Position numbers and translations under genes: made by a program. The notes beneath the pieces were generated by a model. The model worked only from the letters and a program-made list of their open reading frames with translations, was not told the DNA's origin and searched no databases. Source: JAHFOW01 sp046350595 (GTDB lineage Bacteria > Planctomycetota > Brocadiia > Brocadiales > Brocadiaceae). Taken from it: a stretch of 64,000 nt of DNA. The DNA lies in assembly GCA_046350595.1 (NCBI GenBank), contig JAXMAC010000003.1, forward strand, positions 1 to 64,000, written 5' to 3'. Below are positions 33,758 to 42,038 of this stretch, piece by piece; positions within the stretch are counted from its first letter, which is position 1, and each line of letters opens with the position of its first letter.

Positions 33758-35164
33758 ATGTCCCCCGAAATTCAGGATACGATTGTCGCAGTTTCCGCAC
33801 CGTCGGGGAGATCCTTCCAGGTAATTATCAAAATTAGCGGACCGGAAGCCATTCCCTGTATTCAGGATTTTTTCGTCCCTGCCTTTCATGGTAATGTAAG
33901 CGCTATTTCCACATATACCTCCGTACAGGGCTATTTTTATATCAAGGAAGAGCAAACTAATATTCCTGCATCTTTATATATTATGAAACAACCCTTTTCT
34001 TATACAAAAGAGGACGTGATAGAAATCCATACACTTGGGTCACTACCTGTTGTAGAGATGCTCATACGGGCCATTTTATCAGATGCGCTGAACAAAAAGA
34101 GAAATGTCCGGCTTTCACAGCCAGGCGAATTTACCAAACGCGCATTTCTCCATGGACGCATAGACCTTACTCAGGCAGAGGCGGTGATGCGTATTATCCA
34201 TGCGCAAACAGACGCCGAATTAGCGGCGGCGGTATCACAACTTAGCGGCGGTATTTCTCGCCAGATCAGCCATATCATGGACGAAGCGGTTTCCTTGTGT
34301 TCCCATATTGAAGCAGCGATTGATTTTTCAGACCAGGAGATTGAATTGATATCCGGGGAAGAGATCATGGCCAGGCTGAAAACGATTGTAAGAAACATCT
34401 CGGAATTCCTCTTTCAATCAGAAACATCCAGGATTTCAGGCGAGGGTATCAATACGGTTTTCTATGGAATACCCAATGTGGGAAAATCAAGTCTTATCAA
34501 TGCGCTCCTCGGAAAAAAGAGGTCTATTGTCAGTGAAATACCCGGCACAACGCGGGACGTGGTTACCGACAGTTTACACATTGGCGGCATCCATTTTAAA
34601 TTAACAGATACTGCCGGGAAGGATGATGCTCAGGGCGCTGTAATATCAAGGACCCGGGAAAAGACACGGATGGCCTTGAAAAGCGCACACATAGTGCTGC
34701 TCGTCATTGATGGCAGTACCAATACCGGTGAGCAACTCAAAGAATTGGATTTAAGTGACGCGGCGGGAAGAATAATTGTCGTAATCAATAAATGTGATGT
34801 GCAACAAAAGAGTCCCATTTTCGAATTGCCGGAAATGTTGAAAAAATACCCCCTTGTGCATACTTCATCGCTGACGGGCGAGGGATTGGAAAGACTTAAG
34901 GAGATGTTGACAGAGAACGTTCTGGGCGGTCAGATAAATCAGACAAGTAGCCCCTCGCTTTTTAATGCCCGCCAAAGAGAGGCATTACAGAGGTCTTTCC
35001 TGGCAATACAACAAGCTCAGCTATCAACACAAAATAACGAAAGTTACGAATTTATCGCATTAGACCTGCGTGCCGCAATCAATGCCCTTGGTGAAATTAT
35101 TGGAGAAGTAACCACAGAAGATATTTTAGGCAAAATATTTTCTGAATTTTGTATTGGAAAATGA
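33758..35164 (+). CDS. mnmE: tRNA modification GTPase MnmE
   Basis: 468 aa, standard. N-terminal folate-binding domain (1-120), helical domain, inserted G domain with GIPNVGKSSLINALLG (about 234-249), IPGTTRD, DTAG and NKCD, and the invariant C-terminal FCIGK with Cys. With MnmG it makes cmnm5U34 at wobble positions of tRNA. It overlaps by no gap with the dCMP deaminase downstream. Confidence 0.96.
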   Translation: MSPEIQDTIVAVSAPSGRSFQVIIKISGPEAIPCIQDFFVPAFHGNVSAISTYTSVQGYFYIKEEQTNIPASLYIMKQPFSYTKEDVIEIHTLGSLPVVEMLIRAILSDALNKKRNVRLSQPGEFTKRAFLHGRIDLTQAEAVMRIIHAQTDAELAAAVSQLSGGISRQISHIMDEAVSLCSHIEAAIDFSDQEIELISGEEIMARLKTIVRNISEFLFQSETSRISGEGINTVFYGIPNVGKSSLINALLGKKRSIVSEIPGTTRDVVTDSLHIGGIHFKLTDTAGKDDAQGAVISRTREKTRMALKSAHIVLLVIDGSTNTGEQLKELDLSDAAGRIIVVINKCDVQQKSPIFELPEMLKKYPLVHTSSLTGEGLERLKEMLTENVLGGQINQTSSPSLFNARQREALQRSFLAIQQAQLSTQNNESYEFIALDLRAAINALGEIIGEVTTEDILGKIFSEFCIGK

Positions 35165-35165
35165 A

Positions 35166-35633
35166 ATGACAACGAGACCTTCATGGGATGAATATTTTTT
35201 GCGCATTACCCGGGAAGTTGCCCAGCGCTCCACATGTCTGCGGAGACAAGTAGGGGCAGTCCTGGTAATGGACAAACACATCCTGACAACCGGTTATAAC
35301 GGAGCGCCGAGCGGACTTCCCCACTGTCTTGAGATTGGCTGTCTGCGTGAGCAATTAAAAGTGCCGCCCGGCGAGCGGCACGAACTCTGCCGTGGTCTCC
35401 ACGCCGAAATGAACGCACTGCTTCAGGCGTCGCATTACGGAATAAAGATTGCGGGAGCGACACTCTATACCACAACCTACCCATGTTCCTTGTGCGCAAA
35501 AATGCTCGTCAACACCGGCATCAAGCGCATCGTCACCCTGACCGATTATCCCGATGCCCTCGCCAAAGAAATTCTCTCCCTGGCAAATGTGAAGGTAGAG
35601 ATTGTAAAGCTGGAAAGCCTTGAGAGGGAATAA
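35166..35633 (+). CDS. dCMP deaminase (ComEB family)
   Basis: 155 aa from ATG 35166, two bases after the mnmE stop. Zinc ligands HAEMNALLQA (His, catalytic Glu) and PCSLCAKML (two Cys) are both present; the N-terminal GYNGAPSGLPHCLE and the CLRE..., CRGLHAE arrangement are those of dCMP deaminases. It makes dUMP for dTMP synthesis. Confidence 0.9.
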   Translation: MTTRPSWDEYFLRITREVAQRSTCLRRQVGAVLVMDKHILTTGYNGAPSGLPHCLEIGCLREQLKVPPGERHELCRGLHAEMNALLQASHYGIKIAGATLYTTTYPCSLCAKMLVNTGIKRIVTLTDYPDALAKEILSLANVKVEIVKLESLERE

Positions 35634-35716
35634 TCATGAGAATTGAAAATACCCGGAACAGAATGCGCTCATATTGGGCTTAATAAAAGGGATTTTCTGG
35701 CCTTCAAATATTCTCC

Positions 35717-35745
35717 TTGACATTCTATATCTTGTATGGTATTTT
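35717..35745 (+). promoter_or_regulatory. Sigma-70-type promoter for nrdR-nrdD
   Basis: TTGACA at 35717-35722 and TATTTT at 35740-35745 with a 17-base spacer; about 70 bases before nrdR. Consistent with a housekeeping promoter; an NrdR box was not confidently identified. Confidence 0.5.
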
Positions 35746-35813
35746 TTTAACCATGCAATATATGACTAAGTAAGCGTCAAAACCGTTAATATTTTATTTA
35801 TAAGGTCTATTTT

Positions 35814-36326
35814 ATGCAATGTTTGTTTTGTAAGGTAGATAATGATAAGGTCGTAAACTCCCGGACGTCGGTGGATGGCCTGAGCATCAAGCGTCGTCGT
35901 GAGTGTCTGGGTTGTGGACGCCGGTATACTACCTATGAGCGAATCGAAGAAAACCCTCTGCGTGTGGTAAAGAAGGACGGGAGCCGGGAGGCTTTTGACC
36001 GCAGGAAGATATTAAACGGTTTCATGAAGGCATGCGAAAAAAGACCCGTCTCTACCGATACCTTAGAAAATATTGTGAACGAAATTGAGCGTGATATTTA
36101 TAACAAGTTTGACAGGGAAGTGTCTTCAAATTTTATCGGCTCGCTGGTGATGCAAAAGCTGCGGGTACTGGATATGGTCGCTTACGTACGGTTTGCGTCG
36201 GTGTATCGGGAATTTAAGGATATTTCAGATTTTATTGACGAACTTAAGCCGTTGATGTCGGGTGTAAAGGATAATAAGAAAAAGAAAAGGGACGAGGGTG
36301 GCAGCCCTCGCAATGTATCTGTTTAA
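35814..36326 (+). CDS. nrdR: Transcriptional repressor of ribonucleotide reductase
   Basis: 170 aa. N-terminal zinc ribbon (CLFCKVDNDKVVNSR, ECLGCGRRYTTYE) and an ATP-cone (about 48-140, starting LRVVKKDGSREAFDRRKIL), the complete NrdR layout. It senses ATP/dATP and represses nrd genes. Followed on the same strand by nrdD and the activase gene, so it probably regulates its own operon. Confidence 0.95.
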   Translation: MQCLFCKVDNDKVVNSRTSVDGLSIKRRRECLGCGRRYTTYERIEENPLRVVKKDGSREAFDRRKILNGFMKACEKRPVSTDTLENIVNEIERDIYNKFDREVSSNFIGSLVMQKLRVLDMVAYVRFASVYREFKDISDFIDELKPLMSGVKDNKKKKRDEGGSPRNVSV

Positions 36327-36348
36327 CATTAGACCAAAAGGGGAAGGC

Positions 36349-38796
36349 ATGAACACAACTACAACAATACAGTATGTGGTAAAGCGTGATGGAAGGCGGG
36401 TGCCTTTCAACGAGAAGAAGATTGCTGAGGCGATTTTCAAGGCAGCGCAGGCGGTCGGCGGCGATGACCGGTCGCTTGCAGAAGAACTGGCTGCCGTTGT
36501 TGCCGTGTTTCTTGAGAGGAAATTTAAAGAACAAAACCCCGGTATCGAAGACATACAGGATACCGTAGAAAAGGTGCTCATCGAAACAGGCCATGCTAAG
36601 ACCGCCAAGGCTTACATCCTCTACCGTGATAAGCGGGCAAGGATCCGTGAATCCCTCCGTGTGCGAAAGCAAACCAAAAAACGCGCAGACACAACTGATG
36701 TCTCCCTTCTGGTCAATACAGAAACGAAAGACGAGACCTTTCCGTGGGACAAAAGGAAGATCGCCGTAGCATTGACGAAGGAGGCTGACCTCCCGGAAGA
36801 AGTTGCGGATGAAGTTGCAAACGTCGTCGAGCAGAGGGTCTTTGCGTCAGGTATGAATCGTATTTCCACAGCCCTGATCCGTGAACTGGCAGATAATGAA
36901 CTCTTTGAAAGGGGTTATAACAAGAAACTCGAAAAGCAGACAGTTATCGGGATGCCGAAATTCGATTTGATCGAGTTGATTACCTCGAAAAATAAGGAAA
37001 ACAGCAACATCGCTTCAAATAATCCGGAGGCAATTAATCTGGCAATCGCCGAAAATACCTTAAAACAGTATGCGCTCCAGGAGGTATTTTCCAAGGAAGT
37101 TGCAGACGCCCACATGAGTGGCATGGTACACCTTCACGATCTCGGATATCCAACAAGGGTATATTGCTCTTCCCATTCCATCGAATATATAAAGAAGTAT
37201 GGACTCTCACTCCAGAATCTCGATACAGAATCAGCCCCTGCAAAACACGCGCGTACCCTGACTGGGCATTTAAATACATTCCTGGCGTCCATGCAGGCAT
37301 ATTATGCCGGTGCGCTGGGAGTAGGGTATATAAACATCATGTATGCCCCCTACCTTGAGGGAATGAGCTACAAAGAGATGAAACAGGAAGCACAGCATCT
37401 TATCTTCAGTTGCTCGCAGAGCGCTTTTTCCCGCGGTGGCCAGACGTTGTTCCTCGATTTTAATGTCCATACGGGTATTCCAAGATACTTACGGGATATC
37501 CCCGCCATTGGACCGAGTGGAAAATACACGGGAAAGACTTATGGTGAGTATGCGGAAACTGCCCGACAATTTACCCTTGCCATGCTGGATGTGTGGCGGG
37601 AAGGGGATTGTTACGGACACCCCTTTGCCTTTCCAAAGTGCGATTTCCATATTAATGAAGACACACTCAACGATCCGAAACAGTATGAACTCCTGGAGTA
37701 TGCGTGCCAGATTGCAAGTGAAAATGGCGTTCCTTATTTCATCTTTGACAGGGATGAGATTACCCTCTCCGCATGTTGCCGTTTGCGTACTACGATTAGC
37801 GATCATTACATGATACAGCACCCTGAGAGTATGCGTTTTTGCGGGTTCCAGAACGTTACTATCAACCTTCCTCAGGCAGCATACCGTGGCGGCAGGGGAA
37901 ACTGGGAGGCGCTTTACAAGGAAATTGACAAGGGGATAGAGATTGCCGTACAGGCACACCTCCAGAAGAAGGCTTTTGCTAAAACCTTAATGGCCAGCCC
38001 GGAAATGCCACTTTGGGAGATTGGCAAAAAGGCCAGGGATGGCCGTCCTTATGTAGACCTTGAGGCATCCACATATATCGTAGGTATTCTGGGATTGAAT
38101 GAGTGTTTGCAATTTATGACCGGCAGGGAACTCCACGAAGGCGAGGATATGATTAAGCTGGGATTGCGGATTATTTCCCACATGTATATGCGGGTTAAGG
38201 AGGCGGGAAAGAAGCACAATTTGAAATTCTCCCTTGAAGAATCACCCGCCGAAAGCGCAAGCCGCAGGCTGGCAAAGGTTGATGTGAGAAATTATCCGGA
38301 GGCTGTTGACATGGTGAAGGGGAATATTGAGAGGGATGAATTCTATTATACCAATAGCGTCCACCTGCGTCCTGATGCGCCGGTAGACATGATTACCCGT
38401 ATATTCCTCCAGAGTAAGTTCCACACCATGATTGAGTCTGGCGCTATTATTCATGCATTTGTTGGAGAACAGAGACCGCCGGCATCAAGCATCATGAATC
38501 TGGTTAAAAAGACCTTTAAGAATACACAGGCAGCACAGGTTACGATTTCTCCGGAGTTTACTATTTGTCATGACTGCAAAAAGGTCACCCAGAAACTTAC
38601 CGAGATTTGTGGGCACTGTGGTTCAAGAAATGTATATGGTATTTCAAGGATTGTTGGATACTTTAGCCGTATAAATAACTGGAACAAGTCTAAAATCGGT
38701 GAGCTGGCAGACAGGCACAAGGGAAATTACAGCATAGAAGATTTACTGCCCAAAAAGGCTAAAGAGTTCACGGTATCCTGCGAAACAAGGTGCTAA
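36349..38796 (+). CDS. nrdD: Anaerobic ribonucleoside-triphosphate reductase (class III)
   Basis: 815 aa from ATG 36349 (GGGGAAGG upstream); an open frame extends 51 bases further into nrdR without a start signal. Two ATP-cones at the N-terminus (about 5-90 and 110-195). The catalytic core follows, with a C-terminal zinc site (CHDCKK...CGHCG) and the glycyl-radical loop SRIVGYFSRINNWN near the end. It reduces NTPs to dNTPs with a glycyl radical, which is destroyed by oxygen. The double ATP-cone is a variation on the usual single one. Confidence 0.94.
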   Translation: MNTTTTIQYVVKRDGRRVPFNEKKIAEAIFKAAQAVGGDDRSLAEELAAVVAVFLERKFKEQNPGIEDIQDTVEKVLIETGHAKTAKAYILYRDKRARIRESLRVRKQTKKRADTTDVSLLVNTETKDETFPWDKRKIAVALTKEADLPEEVADEVANVVEQRVFASGMNRISTALIRELADNELFERGYNKKLEKQTVIGMPKFDLIELITSKNKENSNIASNNPEAINLAIAENTLKQYALQEVFSKEVADAHMSGMVHLHDLGYPTRVYCSSHSIEYIKKYGLSLQNLDTESAPAKHARTLTGHLNTFLASMQAYYAGALGVGYINIMYAPYLEGMSYKEMKQEAQHLIFSCSQSAFSRGGQTLFLDFNVHTGIPRYLRDIPAIGPSGKYTGKTYGEYAETARQFTLAMLDVWREGDCYGHPFAFPKCDFHINEDTLNDPKQYELLEYACQIASENGVPYFIFDRDEITLSACCRLRTTISDHYMIQHPESMRFCGFQNVTINLPQAAYRGGRGNWEALYKEIDKGIEIAVQAHLQKKAFAKTLMASPEMPLWEIGKKARDGRPYVDLEASTYIVGILGLNECLQFMTGRELHEGEDMIKLGLRIISHMYMRVKEAGKKHNLKFSLEESPAESASRRLAKVDVRNYPEAVDMVKGNIERDEFYYTNSVHLRPDAPVDMITRIFLQSKFHTMIESGAIIHAFVGEQRPPASSIMNLVKKTFKNTQAAQVTISPEFTICHDCKKVTQKLTEICGHCGSRNVYGISRIVGYFSRINNWNKSKIGELADRHKGNYSIEDLLPKKAKEFTVSCETRC

Positions 38797-38814
38797 TGTA
38801 TTCCAAAGGATGTA

Positions 38815-38842
38815 GTAGAGACGCAAAATTTTGCGTCTCTAC
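38815..38842. repeat. Palindrome GTAGAGACGCAAAA type
   Basis: 28-base perfect palindrome, GTAGAGACGCAAAA and its complement, between nrdD and the activase gene. Another copy at 26033-26060 differs by one base in the centre. Confidence 0.85.
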
Positions 38843-38877
38843 CTCTATTAAAGGTAGTTTTTTGAGGGAACTTGTAC

Positions 38878-39612
38878 GTGTCTGTACCGATCAAGGGGTT
38901 TATAGAAAATAGTCTTATTGAGTGGGAGGGAAAGATTGTTTCTATAATCTTTTTACCTACCTGCAATCTTCGTTGCCCTTATTGTCATGCACCCCATCTG
39001 GTTCTTGAGCCAAATGACCTGGAATCTATTCCTGTTGACGCTATCATTAATAAAGTGCGCCAAAATCATGGATGGGTGGATGGCGTTGTCGTGACTGGCG
39101 GCGAACCTACGGCACACAAGCATCTTGCTGAATTCCTGAAATTGTTAAAAGACACAGGGGGGTTGGTGCGTTTGGATACGAATGGCACAAATCCACAGGT
39201 ACTCGAAGATTTGATCGGAAGATCGTTGCTCGATTGTGTAGCGATGGATATTAAGGCCCCGCTCCGGAAAGAGAAGTATGAACAGGTTGCTGGCGTGCCG
39301 TGCAACATTGAGGATATTAAGGAGAGTATTCGTATCATCATGGAAAGCGGTCTTGAATATGAATTTCGCACAACGGTATGTCCAACCCAACTAAACGGGG
39401 ATGATATTGAAGATATTGCGATGTTTCTTCAGGGCGCCGGACGTTATGTACTCCAGTCGTTTAGACCGAATCATTGCCTGGATACCAGGATGTTGCAGGT
39501 TGAGCCATATGCTGCGGAAACGCTCAGGAAGTATGCGACAAGCGCTGGTAAATATGTCGGCTCCTGCTGTGTGCGTGGCGAAAAGGTGATGGCTGCAGAA
39601 AGAAATTGGTAA
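38878..39612 (+). CDS. Anaerobic RNR-activating radical SAM protein (NrdG-like)
   Basis: 244 aa from GTG 38878, with GAGGGA eight bases upstream; the TTG at 38872 is too close. CNLRCPYC (about 28-35) is the CxxxCxxC radical-SAM cluster site; VTGGEPT and the downstream beta strands follow. This longer PflA-like form (about 240 aa) is common next to nrdD in anaerobes. It makes the glycyl radical on NrdD. Confidence 0.88.
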   Translation: MSVPIKGFIENSLIEWEGKIVSIIFLPTCNLRCPYCHAPHLVLEPNDLESIPVDAIINKVRQNHGWVDGVVVTGGEPTAHKHLAEFLKLLKDTGGLVRLDTNGTNPQVLEDLIGRSLLDCVAMDIKAPLRKEKYEQVAGVPCNIEDIKESIRIIMESGLEYEFRTTVCPTQLNGDDIEDIAMFLQGAGRYVLQSFRPNHCLDTRMLQVEPYAAETLRKYATSAGKYVGSCCVRGEKVMAAERNW

Positions 39613-39663
39613 ATTCTCATTATACCGTTTGACCCAAACAATAAAGAGAGGGGGTGATTGTGT

Positions 39664-39747
39664 ATGGCAGGAAAGTGCGGTAGCTCTGATAAGGCAAAAC
39701 AACCGGAAAAGAAAGAACAAAAAAAAGAAGTAAAGAAAAAGAAGTAA
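39664..39747 (+). CDS. Very small Lys-rich protein
   Basis: 27 aa. MAGKCGSSDKAKQPEKKEQ..., ending in a KKKK tract, with AGAGGGGG upstream at normal spacing. A single Cys near the N-terminus and extreme Lys/Glu bias. Function unknown; the ribosome site is the main reason to call it. Confidence 0.4.
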   Translation: MAGKCGSSDKAKQPEKKEQKKEVKKKK

Positions 39748-39860
39748 AGTAATATATTAAATAATACTCAGAAAATTTATAGGTATACACATGGTAATAG
39801 TTGAAAAAGATAGCATATTTTTAAATATGCTTCTCTATGTATATTTTATGGTCATACTGG

Positions 39861-39902
39861 TATAATTGATTAAGGGCGCTTCGTACGAAGCGCCCTTTTT
39901 TA
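39861..39902 (+). promoter_or_regulatory. TATAAT -10 element followed by a 5' hairpin
   Basis: TATAAT at 39861-39866. Eight bases later a palindrome AAGGGCGCTTCG/CGAAGCGCCCTT (39872-39897) ends in six T. A transcript started from this -10 would begin at or within the hairpin. The equivalent region before the second paralog (about 40960-41000) has TATAAT but no hairpin. Confidence 0.5.
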
Positions 39903-39938
39903 ATTTTAAAATTTTGAATTCTCCAGGAGGAATGTGCC

Positions 39939-40880
39939 ATGAGGTTGAAATTGGTATTATTCGTAGCAGTCCTCTCCGCTATGAGCAACGTAAAAATCTT
40001 GCCTGCACAGGATTTTGAACTCAGGGAATTACCCATCACGGTTTCAGTTGTTCCTGTCAAAGACCTTTCAAAGTTAACTATAGACAAATCTCAGGCGGAT
40101 ATGCTGGTTCAGCAAGTTGCAGGGGAATCCAGTTTCTTTCGCTCTCAACCAGCAGTTAATAAAGTGAGTAAATTAAAACGCATAAAAGAACTTCCTATAA
40201 TAGTCACCGATTCTAATGATGAAATTGTCGAAATTGGTTCTTTTAAGGGTAAGGTATGGGGTATTGAAAATTTTACTACGTTTAGCAGGTATCTGGTTGC
40301 TATAAATCCAAAGACAGGACAGATACTGAAATATTTTGATTGTCCGGGAATTAGCTCTACAAAATATGTTGGGCTCGGGGTAAGTGAGAAAGACCTATGG
40401 CTCACCAATTCCTATGATAAGGCAATTTACCGGGTAAACCAGAAAAGCGGCAAGATAAAAAAAATGTATCAACTCGTAGATATTGGCAACCAAATAATTA
40501 ATGGTGGGGACATTGACAAGGATGGAAATTTCTGGTTTGGACAATGGGACTATTATGGAGTTTTGGGGGGATGCAAATTATTTAAATTTAATCCAGCAAC
40601 AAAAAAAATTACACAAGTCATGCAAATTTCCAATACGAGATGGATTTATGACGTAGCATTTGATAAAAAGGGATATGCGTACGTCACAATTTCGGCTTTG
40701 ACATCAGATATTAAACTCAAACACTTCATTTTTAAACTTGATCTAATAAAGCTTAAAGTTGTGGCCAAATATGAGAGAAATCCTTTAGAGTCTACATTGA
40801 CATTTCTTGACAATAAACTGATGACCGCAGATTATTACTATTGGACAAGGAAGTACTTTTTCTATAAGGCGCCGGAATAG
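39939..40880 (+). CDS. Exported beta-propeller protein, paralog 1
   Basis: 313 aa, ATG with CCAGGAGG upstream. A signal peptide (1-22, cleavage near LPAQ) is followed by ELPITVSVVPVKDLS, then six or so NHL/SMP-30-like blades: repeats such as GLGVSEKDLWLTNSYDKAIYRVNQKSGKIKK and GGDIDKDGNFWFGQWD. It is close to half identical to the next gene. Role unknown; a periplasmic binding or scaffold protein is likely. Confidence 0.75.
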   Translation: MRLKLVLFVAVLSAMSNVKILPAQDFELRELPITVSVVPVKDLSKLTIDKSQADMLVQQVAGESSFFRSQPAVNKVSKLKRIKELPIIVTDSNDEIVEIGSFKGKVWGIENFTTFSRYLVAINPKTGQILKYFDCPGISSTKYVGLGVSEKDLWLTNSYDKAIYRVNQKSGKIKKMYQLVDIGNQIINGGDIDKDGNFWFGQWDYYGVLGGCKLFKFNPATKKITQVMQISNTRWIYDVAFDKKGYAYVTISALTSDIKLKHFIFKLDLIKLKVVAKYERNPLESTLTFLDNKLMTADYYYWTRKYFFYKAPE

Positions 40881-41047
40881 CGGTATCGTACGACTTTGAA
40901 ATTTCTGTGTACATAATAATAGGTGGTACTGTAAAAAGAGAATAACATATTTTTTAATTTGCTTCTCTGTATATTTTGTGATTAAACAGGTATAATTTGT
41001 ACTTTATTGTTACAAATTTTGCATTGTTTAAGGAGGAATCTGTCGAG

Positions 41048-41989
41048 ATGTGGAGATTTTTGTTAATCGTTGCAGCCTTAGCGGCCGCACTTTGTCCACA
41101 AATTGTATCAGCGCAGGAAGAAGAGTTTGAAGTTCGGCAGTTACCCATCACCGTTTCTGTTGTTCCCGTTAAAGACTATTCAGAACTGGACATTGACAAA
41201 TCTCTGACGAATATCCTTGAACAACGCATGGAAACAGGAAATAAGTACATTCGGCCTCTCATTGAAATGGAAAAGGTGGGCAAATTAAAACGTATAAAGG
41301 AAATTCCCATGAAGATGGTTGATGTTATTGACGATGTCATATCTGAGATTGGCTCTTTTCAGAACAAATTGTGGGGTATTGAAAGCTTATTTTCGTATAG
41401 TAAATATCTGGTTTCTATAAACCCCAAGACGGGTAAGATACTGAAAAAATTTCCCTGCCCAGGGGTAAATACCCAAAAGAATACCGGCCTCGGTGTAAGT
41501 GACACAGACCTGTGGGTCACAAATACTATGGACTTTCGTATTTATAGAGTAGATCAGAAGACTGGCAAGGTAAAAAAAACATACAATATAAAAGGATCCC
41601 TTGTAGATATTTTTTATGGTGGAACCATTGATAAGGATGGAAATTTTTGGTTTGGGCAATGGGACGCCTATGGTGATTCTGGTGGATGCAAGGTGTTTAA
41701 GTTAGATACAACAACACAAAAAATAACGCAAATTCTGCAAATTTCCAAGCCCAAGACCCTGATTTTATATGATGTAGCGTTGGACCAAAAGGGAAATATA
41801 TATGTTACCGTTATGACTTCAGATTTCAAATACTTAATTCTTAAACTGGACCCGGTAAAGCTTAAAGTTTTAGATACCTTTAAAAGAAATCCAGAAGAAA
41901 CCACATTGACGTTTATTGGCGAAAAACTCATGACCGCAGACTGGTGGGTTCTTACAGAGAAATATTTTCTTTATAGAGTACCAAAGTGA
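41048..41989 (+). CDS. Exported beta-propeller protein, paralog 2
   Basis: 313 aa from ATG 41048 (AGGAGG about 11 bases upstream); the frame is open from 40997. Signal peptide 1-23 (ending SAQEEE). The same QLPITVSVVPVKDYSELDIDKS opening and blade pattern as paralog 1, including GGTIDKDGNFWFGQWDAYG. Same length as its neighbour, clearly a tandem duplication, with the upstream region also duplicated. Confidence 0.75.
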   Translation: MWRFLLIVAALAAALCPQIVSAQEEEFEVRQLPITVSVVPVKDYSELDIDKSLTNILEQRMETGNKYIRPLIEMEKVGKLKRIKEIPMKMVDVIDDVISEIGSFQNKLWGIESLFSYSKYLVSINPKTGKILKKFPCPGVNTQKNTGLGVSDTDLWVTNTMDFRIYRVDQKTGKVKKTYNIKGSLVDIFYGGTIDKDGNFWFGQWDAYGDSGGCKVFKLDTTTQKITQILQISKPKTLILYDVALDQKGNIYVTVMTSDFKYLILKLDPVKLKVLDTFKRNPEETTLTFIGEKLMTADWWVLTEKYFLYRVPK

Positions 41990-42038
41990 GTGAATATTTT
42001 TATACAACCAAGACTTTTAAAATTATACTTTTGTAATT

